This document shows, one piece after another, positions 26,491 through 37,307 of a stretch of DNA of 64,000 bases. Origin of the DNA: Deltaproteobacteria bacterium (lineage in GTDB: Bacteria; Myxococcota_A; UBA9160; UBA4427). Location of the stretch: NCBI GenBank assembly GCA_016713665.1, contig JADJOR010000009.1:1-64000 (forward strand). The letters run 5' to 3'. The notes below the pieces were generated by a model. The model had not been told where the DNA came from and did not search any database. It was given only the letters and a program-made list of their open reading frames with translations. Position numbers and translations under genes: made by a program. The stretch's first letter is position 1. Every line of letters begins with the position of its first letter.

Positions 26491-27847
26491 ATGCGGCATA
26501 TCAAAAACTCGAGTACGCTTCGCTCTTGCATCATCCCGCTCGCTTGGATGGTTAGATGCTGATCAGGCGGCCACTTCACGAGCCCTTGGTCGCGATACAC
26601 CTGTCCTTGAAGTGTCTGGCGACCCCGGTGCTCTGGAGCCTGAGCGACCCTCGCTCTCCGGGACCATCGGGCTAGCCGACGCATTGGCGGCAGCTCTGCA
26701 GGGCAGCCCCGCCCTCGCCACGACCGCGTATGAGATCCGCCGCCGCGAGGCCCTGGCTATTCAGGCCGGGCTTCTCCCGAATCCGACGCTCTCGCTCGAT
26801 GCAGAGGATTTCCTCGGTCCGAGCCAACGAAAATCCTACGGCTATCAGCAGACAACGTTGAGCATCGCGCAGCTGGTCGAGCTCGGAGGCAAGCGCGCGG
26901 CGCGTCGACGCCTCGCCGATCGCGACCGCGATCTTGCCACATGGGACTTCGAGACGCAGCGGGTCGCAGTCCTGACGGATACGACGAAGGCCTTTCTTCT
27001 GGTTCTTGCGCTGCAGGAGCGCGAGGTGCTGCTCCGAGATCTGGAGCGACTCGCGACTGAGATGCTGAACTCGGTCGCCTCCACTGTGCGCGCGGGCGCG
27101 GTGTCGCCCGTCGAGGAGGACCGCGCCCAGGTCAACCTCGACCGCGTGCGCCTCGATGTGGCGCAAGTAGCCAACGACCTCAGCGCGGCGCGCGCCCTGC
27201 TTGCCGCAACCTGGGGACAATCCAACCCCTCCTTCGACCGGGCGGCCGGCGATCTCTGGATTCTCCCACCCACACCCGACGCCTCGGCCCTCGCGGCCGC
27301 CGTCGACGAGAGCCCGGAGCTGGCGCGTTGGGGCGCGGAAATCGCCCAGCGCGAAGCAGCGCTTGCGGTAGAGCGCGCCGCACGAATTCCGAGCGTCGAG
27401 CTCTCGATCGCCGGCCGACACCATGAATTCGGTGATGTCGGAGGCGTCGTCGCAGGCATCGCGATTCCCGTTCCCCTCTTCGATCGCAATCAGGGAAACA
27501 TCGTGGCGGCACGTCAACAGCTCGTCCGCGCCCGTACGGAACGACGAGCAGTCGACGTCGACCTCCGAAGCACTCTGGTGGCGAGTCACCAGGCCTTTGC
27601 CGTCTCGGAGCGTCGGGTCTCGACCCTGCGTGACCAGATCATTCCCCGCGCCCATCGTGTCTTCGAGAAAACACGCCAAGGCTATGCGACCGGACTCTTT
27701 CGTTACGTCGAAGTGCTCGACGCACAGCGGACGCTTTTTGGGGCTCGCCAGGAGCTGCGCGACGCGGTCCTCGCGCTGCACCTTGCAGCGACGGACCTCG
27801 AGCGGCTGACGGGAACCCCTCGCCCAACTCTCGCGGAGGTCGGAACA
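26491..27847 (+). pseudogene. czcC: CzcC/CusC-like outer-membrane factor of the RND pump, frameshifted start
   Basis: From the ATG at 26491 one frame gives a signal-like N-terminus (MRHIKNSSTLRSCIIPLAW) that stops near 26,560. The continuation lies in another frame, from DQAATSRALGR. The main part is a TolC-type outer-membrane factor: two repeats with LPNPTLSLDAEDFLG, LVELGGKRAARR, AIPVPLFDRNQGNIVAA and YVEVLDAQRTLFGARQELRDAV. It should form the outer-membrane channel of the CBA complex. No stop separates it from the following membrane-fusion gene: the frame runs straight through into it, so as read the two form one ORF of 795 codons. An indel near 27,840 that hid the stop is the likeliest reason. 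Confidence 0.75.
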
Positions 27848-28843
27848 GTGACTCGAATCCCTATCCACATTCATTGGCTCGTGATCGCCGTCGCGCTCAC
27901 GATCGCGCTCGGCGGGACCCTCGCATGCGACGGTGATGAGCGCGCGCCGAGATCCGAGACTCCGCAGCAGGAGATTGGGCAGGACGACCACGAAGACGCG
28001 CAGGAAGGCAACCACGAAGAGGAAATCCCGGCGGCCATCGCCCTTTCGGAAACCCGACGCGCTGCGGCGGGCATAGAGGTCGCAGTGGTCGGTTCCGCGG
28101 CAATCGATTCCGGAAGTGAGCTTCTTGGCGAGGTCCACCCGAACGGCGATCGCTTGGCCCACATCGTTCCCCGATTTCCCGGCATCGTCCGGGAGGTACG
28201 CAAGAACGCCGGCGACCGGGTCGTCGCCGGGGATGTGCTCGCCATCATCGAGAGCAGCGACAGCCTTGCCCCCTACAGCCTGAAGACGCTGATCGATGGG
28301 GTAATCCTCGCGAAGCACTTGACCCGAGGCGAGGCAATCGACCGCGAAAAGCAGGCCTTCGTCGTCGCCGATCTCAATACCGTCTGGGTCGACCTCGCGG
28401 TCTATCAGAAGGACCTCGATCGCATCGTTCTGGGACAACGGGTGCGTATCCACGCGGTCAACGACGGTCCGGACGCCGAGGGCGAAATTTCGTACCTCAC
28501 GCCGGATGTCGACCAGGTGACGCGCACAGCAACAGCGCGCGTCGTGCTCGACAACCCGGAGCGCAAATTCCGACCGGGAATGTTCGTCACTGCCCACACG
28601 CTCGACGCCACGATGGCGGCCCTCGCCATCCCCCGCGACGCAATTCAGACCTTCGAGGGACGGCCGACGGTCTTTGTCGAATCCCCCGTCGGGTTCGTCC
28701 CGCGCGCCGTGACGCTCGGCCGTGAGGGAGATAGCCGGGTCGAACTCCTCGCGGGACTCGCCCAAGGCGAGCGGATTGCCGTGAAGAACACCTTTCTTCT
28801 CAAGGCCGAGCTCGCCAAGGCTGAAGCCGAACACGATCACTAG
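27848..28843 (+). CDS. czcB: CzcB/CusB-like periplasmic adaptor (membrane fusion protein)
   Basis: 331 residues from the GTG at 27848. A signal peptide (WLVIAVALTIALGGTLAC) ends at a cysteine, suggesting a lipoprotein. An acidic, His-rich stretch (QDDHEDAQEGNHEEE) follows, as in divalent-metal adaptors. Next are the barrel-sandwich halves (HIVPRFPGIVREVRKNAGDRVVAGDVLAIIESSDSL, then DGVILAKHLTRGEAI) and a beta-barrel (NTVWVDLAVYQKDLDRI). It has its own signal sequence, so it is probably a separate protein despite the missing stop before it. Coupled to the RND gene 11 bases downstream. Confidence 0.85.
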   Translation: MTRIPIHIHWLVIAVALTIALGGTLACDGDERAPRSETPQQEIGQDDHEDAQEGNHEEEIPAAIALSETRRAAAGIEVAVVGSAAIDSGSELLGEVHPNGDRLAHIVPRFPGIVREVRKNAGDRVVAGDVLAIIESSDSLAPYSLKTLIDGVILAKHLTRGEAIDREKQAFVVADLNTVWVDLAVYQKDLDRIVLGQRVRIHAVNDGPDAEGEISYLTPDVDQVTRTATARVVLDNPERKFRPGMFVTAHTLDATMAALAIPRDAIQTFEGRPTVFVESPVGFVPRAVTLGREGDSRVELLAGLAQGERIAVKNTFLLKAELAKAEAEHDH

Positions 28844-28854
28844 AAGGAATTCCC

Positions 28855-31800
28855 ATGCTGGAACGACTCATCGGCTTTTCGATCCGAAACCGTGCTGCCG
28901 TCGTCTTTGCGGTCGCGGTACTGGGTGCCGTGGGCGTGTATTCGCTCGGTCGGCTCCCGATCGATGCCGTCCCCGACATCACGAACAATCAGGTTCAGGT
29001 AAACACTGTCGTCGCTTCCCTCTCGCCCATCGAGGTCGAGAAGCAGGTCACCTTCCCGATCGAGACGGCGCTCGCCGGAATCCCCGGCCTCACCTACACG
29101 CGCTCGCTCTCTCGCAACGGGTTCTCCCAAATCACGGCCGTCTTCGAGGACGACGTCAGCATCTACTTCGCCCGCCAGCAGGTCGCCGAGCGAATCGGAG
29201 AAGTGCGCGAGAGTCTGCCGGCCGAGGCCGATCCGCGGATGGGCGCCATCTCGACCGGGCTCGGTGAAATCTACATGTGGACCGTCGAGTACGAATCGGG
29301 CACACCCGCGGCCGCACGCGAGACTGGGCCGGGGCCCCAGCCCGATGGGTCCTACCTGACACCCGAGGGCGAGCAGTTGCGCACGGCGGTCGAGAAGGCC
29401 TCCTATCTGCGAACCGTCCAGGACTGGATCATTCGTCCGCAGATCAAATCCGTGAAGGGCGTGGCCGGCGTCGACGCGATCGGTGGCTACGTAAAGCAGT
29501 ACCACGTCCAGCCCGATCCCAGACGCCTCGTCGCTCACGGCCTCACGTTCGAGAACGTGCTCGAGGCGCTCGAGAAGAACAACCGGAGCACGGGCGCCGG
29601 ATACATCGAAGACCGCGGCGAGGCCTATCTCGTTCGCGCAACCGGTCGTGTCGAGCGCATTGACCAGATCGCCTCGATCGTCGTCGGCGAGCGACGCGGC
29701 ACTCCCATCTACATCCGCGACGTCGCCTGGGTCGGCATCGACCGAGAGCTGCGCACGGGCAGCGCGAGCGAGAACGGTACGGAGGTCGTCGTCGGAACCG
29801 CCCTCATGCTCATCGGCGAGAACAGTCGGTCGGTCGCCAATGCGGTCGACCAGAAGATGATCGAGGTCAACCGGACTCTGCCGCCGGGAATCCATGCCAA
29901 GACGGTGCTGAACCGCACCGGCCTCGTCGATGCGACGATCGCGACGGTGCAGCGCAATCTCGTCGAAGGCGCCGTACTCGTGATCGTGGTTCTCTTCGTT
30001 CTCCTCGGCAATTTTCGAGCCGCATTGATCACCGCACTCGCGATCCCCCTCTCGATGCTCTTGACGGCGACCGCGATGGTCCAGACCCGCACGAGCGGAA
30101 ACTTGATGAGCCTCGGCGCGATCGACTTCGGGTTGATCGTCGACGGGGCCGTCATCATTGTCGAGAACTGCCTTCGTCTCCTCGCGGAAAAGCAACATGA
30201 AGTCGGGCGGAAGCTGACGCTCAATGAGCGCATGGTCGTCACGCTGGCCGGCAGCAAGCAGGTTCTCGGGTCGGCCGTCTACGGCGGCGCGATCATCATC
30301 ACGGTCTACGTGCCCCTTCTCTTTCTGACTGGCGTCGAAGGCAAGATGTTCCAGCCCATGGCCATGACCGTCATTTTCGCCCTCGTCGCAGCGTTCGCGC
30401 TTTCACTCACTTTCATTCCCGCCATGGTCGTCCTCTGCATCACCGGACGTGTCGACGAAAAGGAGAACTGGCTGATTGCTCGTGCCAAGCAGGCGTACGA
30501 GCCCGCGCTCTCCTGGGCGCTCCGGCGCCAGTTCCGCTCGTGGCGGCTTCGGCGGGTGCCTTCCTCGCCTCGCTGCTCTTGTTTTCGCGTCTGGGCCAGG
30601 AATTCGTCCCAACCCTTTCCGAGCTCGACTTCGCAGTTCAGGCCATTCGAATTCCAAGCACGGGCCTCACCCAGAGCACCGAGATGCAATTCGAGGTCGA
30701 GAAGGCCATCGCGAAACTGCCCGAGGTCGCATTCGTCTTCTCGAAGACCGGGACGGCGGAGATGGCCGCTGATCCGATGCCAGTCAACGTCTCCGACTCC
30801 TTCGTGATCTTGAAGCCCCGCCCCGAGTGGCCGAATCCCACGGACACCAAGGAAGATCTCCGTCTCCGCATCGAAGCGGAAGTCGAGGCGCTCCTCGGGA
30901 ACAACTACGAGTTCACTCAGCCAATCCAGATGCGCTTCAACGAACTGATCGCCGGCGTTCGCGGAGACGTCGCCGTCAAGGTATTCGGCGACGACTTCGA
31001 TACGCTGCTGCCGGCAGCTGAGAAGGTTGCGGCCATCCTGCAGGAGACGAGCGGCTCGGCCGACGTGCGGGCCGAGCAGATCAAGGGTCTACCGGTTCTC
31101 AGCGTCGACGTGAATCGAAGCGCCATCGCGCGCTACGGCCTCACGGTCTCGGACGTCCAGGACGTCGTTTCGATCGCTATCGGGGGCCGCGAGGCGGGAC
31201 AGGTCTTCGAGGGTGACCGGCGCTTCGACATCCTCGTGCGGCTTCCGGAGTCGTTCCGGAGAAACATCCATACGCTGAAGAATCTACCCATCCCCCTTCC
31301 AAGCGAGCCCGGCGAGTTTGAATCGTCATCGAGCGCCGATTCAGCGCCGCCTCGCTTCGCGTTCCTTCCGCTCGACAGCGTGGCAGATGTGGCCCTCGTC
31401 GAAGGCCCCAATCAGGTGAGCCGCGAGAACGGGAAGCGGCGCATCGTCGTCCAGGCGAACGTGCGTGGACGCGATATCGGGTCCTTCGTCGCGGAAGCCG
31501 AAGCTCGGATCGCGAGCGAGGTCCAATTGCCGACCGGCGCCTGGATCGAATGGGGCGGGCAATTCGAGAACCTAGTCGCAGCGAAACGTCGACTGTCTGT
31601 CGTCGTTCCGATCTGTTTCGTCGTGATCTTCATCCTGCTGTACTCGACCCTCCGCTCCGTGCGCTATGCGACCATGGTGTTCACCGGCGTGCCACTGGCC
31701 CTGTCCGGCGGAATCGCGACGCTCTGGATGCGTGGGATGCCGTTTTCGATCTCCGCCGCCGTCGGGTTCATTGCGCTCTCGGGCGTCGCGGTCCTCAACG

Positions 31801-32111
31801 GGCTCGTCATGGTGAGTTTCATCAACCAACTGCGCGAAGAGGGCCGATCCCTCGACGACGCCATTCGCGAGGGTGCCTTGACGCGTCTTCGCCCGGTCTT
31901 GATGACGGCGCTCGTCGCTTCGCTTGGATTCGTGCCAATGGCGCTCGCGAGCGGAACCGGCGCGGAGGTGCAGCGCCCCCTCGCGACGGTCGTGATCGGG
32001 GGCCTCGTAACGAGCACGGCGCTGACGCTGCTGGTTCTGCCCGCTCTTTACCGAATCTTCACACCCGATCGGCCAAGGCGGAGCCGTGAGTCCGAGGAGA
32101 TGCCGCAGTGA
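28855..32111 (+). pseudogene. czcA: CzcA-type heavy-metal RND transporter, one frameshift
   Basis: The frame from the ATG at 28855 carries the N-terminal half and breaks near 30,530; the second half continues in another frame to 32111. Together about 1,085 residues, the normal length (1,040-1,090). The first half has GVYSLGRLPIDAVPDITNNQVQV and, in membrane helix 4, DFGLIVDGAVIIVEN with D424, D430 and E437. That D-x5-D-x6-E pattern is the proton-relay signature of the CzcA (divalent Zn/Co/Cd) class; Cu/Ag pumps of the CusA class have a different motif. The second half has the large periplasmic loop and GVAVLNGLVMVSFI. Its stop overlaps the GTG of the next gene. It would be inactive if the break is real. 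Confidence 0.85.
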
Positions 32112-34004
32112 GCCACGAGCATGAAACCGAGTTCGAGGGCCCGTGGTGGCGTTATCCGTTGATTCGAAACGGCCTAATCGCGGGCGCGCTGGCGGCGCTT
32201 GGATACGTTCTCGAGGTGCGCGACCTCGGGACGCCCTGGACGCCGCGCGTGCTTTATTTGATCGCGATGCCCCTCGCGGGTTACCACTGGGCGCGCGAGG
32301 CGATCGAGACCCTCGTTCGTGAGCGCACGATCGGAATCGATCTACTCATGCTGGCAGCCATGGTCGGCGCCTCGCTGCTCGGTTTGCTGAACGAGGCCGC
32401 CGCCCTCGCGGTCCTCTACGCGATCGCCGAAGGCCTTGAAGATTACACCTACGCCCGCACTCGCTCCGCGATCCGTGGATTGCTCTCGCTCGCACCGAAG
32501 ACAGCACGCGTGATCCGAGACGGGGCGGAGATCGAGATTCCCGCCGAATCCCTCGTGCTGGCTGACCGGTTCCTTGTTCGCCCCGGTGAATCCTTCGCCA
32601 CCGACGGGATCATCCGGGTGGGCGAATCAACGGTCGACGAATCGGCGGTGACGGGCGAATCCCTTCCGATCGAAAAGAAGTGCGGGGATCCGGTCTATGC
32701 CGGAACGTTGAACCAGGTGGGCGCGATCGAGGTCGAAGCCACGGCGGCCTTCGTCGACAACACCCTGTCCAAGGTGATCCATCTCGTCGAAACGGCCCAG
32801 ACCGAGAAGGGGCGCACCCAGCAATGGGTGGAACGTTTCGGTCGACGGTACAGTCCGGCGGTTCTCGCGGTGTCGGGAACGCTCCTGCTGGTTCCTGTTT
32901 TGTTTTCGCTCCCTTTTGATGCCTGGGCGCACCGCGCCGTGGTCCTCCTCGTGGCCGCCGCCCCCTGCGCCCTCGTGATCTCGACCCCCATCGCGATGGC
33001 CGCCGGGATCGCGCGTGCGGGTCGACGAGGCATCCTCGTCAAAGGCGGGGTCCACCTCGAACACCTCGCGCAAATTCGCATGGTCGCTTTCGACAAGACC
33101 GGAACGCTCACCGAGGGACGGCCGCGGGTCACGAACGCGATCCCGATCGAGACGGATCTCGAGCGTCTTCTCGCGATTGCGTCGGCGCTCGAACGCTTTT
33201 CCGAACATCCCCTCGCTCGCGCCATTGTCGCCGTTGCCGAGGAGCACGGAGTCATGCCCCTCGAGGCCACGGACTCGAAGGCGCTCGCGGGCGCGGGAAC
33301 CGAGGCCGTCATCAAGGGAGCGACGTGGTATGTCGGTAGCCCGGCACTCTTCCGCGAACGAGGACACGGCATCGGTGCCCACGAAGCGCTCATCCTACGC
33401 CTCGAAGAGGAGGGAAAGACGACGGTTCTCGTCGGAACGGATCGCGTGATCGCAGGATCCTCGCGCTCAAAGACGATCCGGTCGACGTCCGCGGAGGCCG
33501 TACGCAAACTCCACGACGCCGGTCTGCATGTGGCGATAGTGACGGGATGATAACCTCCGCACCGCCAAAGCGGTCGCGAGAATGGTCGGCATCGACGACG
33601 TCCAGACCTCTCTCAAACCGGCGGATAAGCTGCGCGCGCTCGCCGCCTTGGAGGAGCGTCGGCCCGGCGGGGTCTTGATGGTGGGCGACGGCGTCAATGA
33701 TGCGCCCGCCCTCGCCGCTGCGACCTGCGGGATCGCCATGGGCGCAATTGGATCCGACGCGGCCATCGAAGCAGCGGACGTGGCGCTCATGTCAAACGAC
33801 CTCACGAAGGTTCCCGAGGCCCTCGTGCTCGCGCAACAAGTGCGTGGCGTGAGCCGGCAGAACATCGCCTTCTCGATCGCGCTCCTCATCGTCCTCATTC
33901 CCGCGGCCCTGTTCGATGTGTTGGGTGTGGCCGCCGCGGTCGCGGCCCATGAGGTGGGCGAGCTCGTTGCGGTCGCGAATGGGCTGAGAGCAGGTCGAAC
34001 ATGA
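32108..34004 (+). pseudogene. Heavy-metal P-type ATPase (Zn/Cd type), APC variant, frameshifted
   Basis: The frame from the GTG at 32108 has TGES (actuator), a membrane motif reading AAAPCALVISTP (A285-P286-C287 where most have CPC), phosphorylation motif DKTGTLT and SEHPLA (nucleotide domain). It stops at 33550 after AIVTG. The continuation, from DNLRTAKAV, has the hinge motif GDGVNDAPA and the last two helices. One extra T at about 33,547 explains the break. Near 33,456-33,490 another frame reads ILALKDDPVDV, the expected sequence, so two more compensating indels exist. There is no N-terminal metal-binding domain beyond a few His/Glu. ISTP after the motif and the CzcA partner favour zinc/cadmium as cargo. 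Confidence 0.8.
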
Positions 34005-34241
34005 CGCACTTTCGAATGCTTTCGCGAGAGGACCCGAGGTCCCCAGCGGCTCGTCGCTACACGGTTTCGACGTCTCGTGGAAGTCGAGTGCCGTATGAAA
34101 CAAGATCGCAAACGGCTCGGAAATCTCTCGCGGTGAGAATCTCCACTGAGGCGCGACTGAGTTGGCAAGTATCACTCGACACATGATGTGCTCGAGAATT
34201 TCGGTCACGAGCTTTCGGCTCGACTCAAAAGGAGCATAGTG

Positions 34242-34691
34242 ATGCAGTTTCGTAGTTCACTGGTCGTCGTGGCTTTCGGCCTTTTACTCGCGACTCCCTC
34301 GATTGCCCAGAAAGTCAACGCAACGCCGTTGAAATGGAATCCGTATCGCGACATGGGGGGGTCTTGTGTGTACGGCGCAAAGGGCGAGGTGATTCACGCA
34401 CCCGAAGGCACCGTTTGCCCAGATAAGCAAAAAAAGCCGGCCACGAACACGGGGACGCCGGACTCTCCCCTGGTGTCCTTGCCTCCCGCGCTTCGGACCG
34501 AGGCCGAGGCTCTCCTGACCGATCACAATAACATCGCGACCGAGCTGGAACGGCTTCGACGCGCCATCGCGACCGAGAGAAAGAAGAAGGCTCTCGCCGA
34601 GGTCGATCGCGTGATCGAAGAGCTGACGCGCCACCATGATCGAGAAGACAAGTTCCTCCGTTCGATCGCTCCGAAGGAGCTACAGAATTGA
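34242..34691 (+). CDS. Secreted protein of the metal-resistance island
   Basis: 149 residues from the ATG at 34242, with AAAAGGAG upstream. A signal peptide (LVVVAFGLLLATPSIAQ) is followed by WNPYRDMGGSCVYGAKGEVIHAPEGTVCPD, which has two cysteines, and a long helix (TELERLRRAIATERKKKALAEVDRVIEELTRHHDREDKFLR). It ends with paired histidines. I do not recognise the family, but similar proteins occur with copper and zinc resistance operons. Confidence 0.65.
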   Translation: MQFRSSLVVVAFGLLLATPSIAQKVNATPLKWNPYRDMGGSCVYGAKGEVIHAPEGTVCPDKQKKPATNTGTPDSPLVSLPPALRTEAEALLTDHNNIATELERLRRAIATERKKKALAEVDRVIEELTRHHDREDKFLRSIAPKELQN

Positions 34692-34826
34692 TAGGGGCCT
34701 CACGGTGGGTGCCCGCACGATTTCGCACCTATTCAACGACCATCTGCACAGCGACGCCAGGATCAGCTCATCCGCCGATTTACGCCGGACAGGACGGAGA
34801 CTGATGTCTCGCATCGGAGAGTGATC

Positions 34827-35150
34827 ATGAATTGCATACCCCGTCGGCCCACCAGGCTTATGAGCGTCGCGCTCGTTCTTCTCGGACTGGCGTGCGCCCA
34901 GGCCCCAGTGAACAGCGGAGTTATTCTTGGGCCTAAATATTATCTCCAATTGGCCTCGCACCATCGTCAAGAGGCCGACGGATACCGAAAGCGCTCCCTT
35001 CAGCATCGGGGCGGGAGGTTCCATTCGCGTCGCGAGCACAATCGACTGCTCGCCCTTGCCGAGGAGAACGATCGAGAGGCGACTCGATTTGAGAAGTTGG
35101 CCGAGGAGCTTCAATCGGCTCCCGAAGGAGCACCCGCGACGCCGGAGTGA
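34827..35150 (+). CDS. Small putative lipoprotein
   Basis: 107 residues from the ATG at 34827. The signal segment LMSVALVLLGLAC ends in a lipobox-like cysteine. The rest is short and helical, rich in His and Arg (ASHHRQEADGYRKRSLQHRGGRFHSRREHNRLLALAEENDREATRFEKLAEEL). The helical His/Glu-rich part recalls the protein encoded at 45783. Function unknown; the setting suggests metal stress. Confidence 0.55.
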   Translation: MNCIPRRPTRLMSVALVLLGLACAQAPVNSGVILGPKYYLQLASHHRQEADGYRKRSLQHRGGRFHSRREHNRLLALAEENDREATRFEKLAEELQSAPEGAPATPE

Positions 35151-35685
35151 ACCGATTCAGCCTCAACGCGATCGAAATGTCTCGGGGCTTTTCGATGGAT
35201 TCGCACGCAGGCGACGTCGACACGATTAAGACCACCCGCGCTGCGTGCTTGGTTGATGCGTCGCACGATCGTCGTGAATTGCCGGTACACCGGCGCATAG
35301 ACTTGCCACCGATTCGATGCTCGCCAGATTCGCCTGGCCATCTCGTCGCTCGTGATCTGGTGATGCCCATCCGATAGCCCAACCTCTAGCGATTGCACGG
35401 TCCGCGTGTCGAGCCGAACGCCGGCTCGCAGGCGACGGTTCCCGCCTAGCCTGGCATCACGTGCTCGAAGCGAGACGCTGTGGCGGCCAGCCCGAAGAGG
35501 CGCCTCCGGTGTTCAGTTACTGAGAGGCAGAGATCGCGTCGTTCACGCGTCGTATATTGTCTCGCTCGTATCGATTGCTGTGGCAAGATGTCGCTTTTTC
35601 TCGGCCGGGACGTCCTGGTTCTACGTCTCTGCGGCACGGATATTGCTCAAACCTGGCAGCTGTCACCATGCGAGGAGGCCTACGT
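35151..35685. other. Long intergenic region before the sigma factor
   Basis: 535 bases. A minus-strand frame (35111-35398) begins with sequence that looks coding (GLSDGHHQITSDEMARRIWRASNRW) but belongs to no family I know and then becomes antisense-like. Otherwise no gene is supported. It should hold the promoter of the sigma/anti-sigma pair. Confidence 0.3.
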
Positions 35686-36264
35686 ATGTCTGTAAGACCG
35701 AGGCAGTCATCCGCGCAAGCGATCTCCGACGAGACCCTGATGGGGCGATACGTGGCAGGTGACAGTGCAGCCTTCAATGAGCTCTTCCGCCGCTACGAGA
35801 GGCGCGCCTTCGCTTACTTCGTGAAGCGAACGCGATCGCGGGAGCGTGCCCAGGATCTCTACCAGGAACTGTTCCTTCGCCTCCACCGGGCGCGGGATGT
35901 CTACGATTCCGGGCGTCCTTTCGCCCCCTGGTTCTTCCAGATCGCGCATCACCTCCTGATCGACGATGAGCGGCGGGCGTATCGGAGGCAAGAGGTGGTG
36001 CTCGACGACGCATCTCGGGGCGCGCCCCGGGCGACCGAATCCGACCCGGTGGCCAATCGTGACCAGCTCTTTCAGCTTCTATCGGGACTCTCGGAATCGG
36101 AGCAGGAGATTCTGATCGCCGCGAAGGTGGAGGGAGTCGGCTACGCTGAGTTGGCGGTTGAGAAGGGAAAATCCGTTGCCGCGATCAAGAAGATGGTCTC
36201 TCGGGCACTGCAGCGGATCCGCGTGAACGCCCATGGAGCGGTAGCGGGCATGACCAGCTCCTGA
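35686..36264 (+). CDS. ECF-type RNA polymerase sigma factor
   Basis: 192 residues from the ATG at 35686, chosen because AGGAGG lies seven bases upstream. Region 2 is LMGRYVAGDSAAFNELFRRYERRAFAYF, then RAQDLYQELFLRLHRARDVYD, and region 4 is LSGLSESEQEILIAAKVEGVGYAELAVEKGKSVAAIKKMVSRALQRIR. It is followed without a gap by a six-helix membrane protein that is probably its anti-sigma factor. Likely regulated by release from it under metal or redox stress; that last step is inference. Confidence 0.9.
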   Translation: MSVRPRQSSAQAISDETLMGRYVAGDSAAFNELFRRYERRAFAYFVKRTRSRERAQDLYQELFLRLHRARDVYDSGRPFAPWFFQIAHHLLIDDERRAYRRQEVVLDDASRGAPRATESDPVANRDQLFQLLSGLSESEQEILIAAKVEGVGYAELAVEKGKSVAAIKKMVSRALQRIRVNAHGAVAGMTSS

Positions 36265-36999
36265 TTGACGCGATTCGATGGCGGAATGAGAGGCGGAATG
36301 GAGAGCGGTCGAACGCCGGTAGATCTACGCGAGGGCGTCCGCGCCGGAATCGTCAGCACGATCGAGCGGGACGTCGAGCTGCGCGGCGGCCGAACGGCGC
36401 GTCTTCTGATTGCGGCCGGTGCGCTCGGGAGCTTCGGCGCCATCGGAATGATACGGATGCTCGCGGGCCACCCTTACGGCCACCACCCTTCATCCCACGT
36501 CGTCTTGTTCTCGGCCCTCTGGTCCGGGCTCCTGGTGGTCGCGCTCGCATTGGCCTTCCTACAGGTGCGTACGCCCTCGCTTCCTCTGGCCCGAGCGGCC
36601 TGCGTGGGGCTACTCGGTCTCGGCATCGCCGGCGCGTGTAGCGCGCTCTGTCCGGATCAGCACTTTCTCCATTGGTGGACCGCGACGGGTGCGGGCGGCG
36701 AGGTTCAGTCGCTTGGCGGACTCCCTTTGAGCGCGCTCTGCTTCGGCGCCATCACGACGCTCGTATTCGGCGCCGTCGCTGCGACCGTCGGACTGGGTGG
36801 ACGAGTCCGCAATCGAATGCGGCCGCTCTTGCCCGCGGCGATGCTGTTCCTCCTCCTCCTGCCCGGCGTGGCGCTGCAGTCGGTCGGCTCGGCGCCTCTC
36901 GTCTTCGTCTCCTGGCTCATGGGGACGGCCGCCGGTGCATATGTCGGGGTCTGGCTCGGCATCGCGTTCCGCGATCGGCTGGTTGCCATATACCCATAG
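36265..36999 (+). CDS. Six-helix membrane anti-sigma factor (NrsF/DUF1109-like)
   Basis: 244 residues from a TTG directly after the sigma stop; ATGs at 36286 and 36298 are alternatives. Six membrane helices at about 46-63, 75-100, 108-125, 140-165, 185-205 and 215-240. A loop with CSALCPDQHFLHWW between helices 3 and 4 has the two cysteines and histidines expected in DUF1109 proteins (pattern CxxxC). Its last codons overlap a CsoR-like operator, so csoR is transcribed from within its end. It is inferred to hold the sigma factor at the membrane. Confidence 0.75.
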   Translation: MTRFDGGMRGGMESGRTPVDLREGVRAGIVSTIERDVELRGGRTARLLIAAGALGSFGAIGMIRMLAGHPYGHHPSSHVVLFSALWSGLLVVALALAFLQVRTPSLPLARAACVGLLGLGIAGACSALCPDQHFLHWWTATGAGGEVQSLGGLPLSALCFGAITTLVFGAVAATVGLGGRVRNRMRPLLPAAMLFLLLLPGVALQSVGSAPLVFVSWLMGTAAGAYVGVWLGIAFRDRLVAIYP

Positions 37000-37010
37000 G
37001 GGGTATATGG
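36983..37010 (+). promoter_or_regulatory. CsoR-type operator and promoter before csoR
   Basis: A perfect inverted repeat, CCATATACCC-N5-GGGTATATGG (36986-36995 and 37001-37010), covers the spacer of a promoter-like pair, TTGCCA (36983-36988), 15 bases, TATATG (37004-37009). The core ATACCC-N5-GGGTAT resembles known CsoR operators. The same geometry recurs at 42,919. The start codon of csoR is only 11 bases after the -10 box. Confidence 0.7.
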
Positions 37011-37019
37011 TCCGGCTCC

Positions 37020-37307
37020 ATGGACAAAGAAACTCGAGACAAGAGCCGGGGCCGGATTCGCCGCATCGCCGGACAGGTGGCGGCGATAGAGCGCATGATC
37101 GAAGCGGACCGGTACTGCGTGGACGTGCTCCTGCAGGTCGCCGCTGTGCGCGCGGCGCTGGATGGGCTTGGAAAGGTCCTCCTCCAAAGCCATGTCGAAC
37201 ATTGCGTTTCCGAGGCACTCGCGACGGGTCGGGAGAAGGACCGAGAGGTCAAGCTCACCGAGTTGATGGAGGTGTTCTCCCGCTTCTCGAAGATCGGAGG
37301 ACGCTAA
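37020..37307 (+). CDS. csoR: CsoR-family copper-sensing repressor
   Basis: 95 residues of the DUF156 four-helix type: RGRIRRIAGQVAAIERMIEADRYCVDVLLQVAAVRAAL. The Cu(I) ligands are in place: C33, H58 and C62, with the spacing of 25 and 4 of CsoR (C36, H61 and C65 in the M. tuberculosis protein). DNA-free form would bind the operator that overlaps its own promoter; copper binding would release it. Also likely to control the ATPase gene at 43072. No Shine-Dalgarno is visible and the leader is very short, so its mRNA may be leaderless. Confidence 0.9.
   Translation: MDKETRDKSRGRIRRIAGQVAAIERMIEADRYCVDVLLQVAAVRAALDGLGKVLLQSHVEHCVSEALATGREKDREVKLTELMEVFSRFSKIGGR

Noticed and set aside
26672..28840. 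722-codon open frame on the minus strand
   Set aside because: Antisense to the czcC/czcB genes.
35111..35398. 95-codon minus-strand frame
   Set aside because: The first 35 residues look plausible, but there is no family match by eye and the rest is antisense to a lipoprotein gene.
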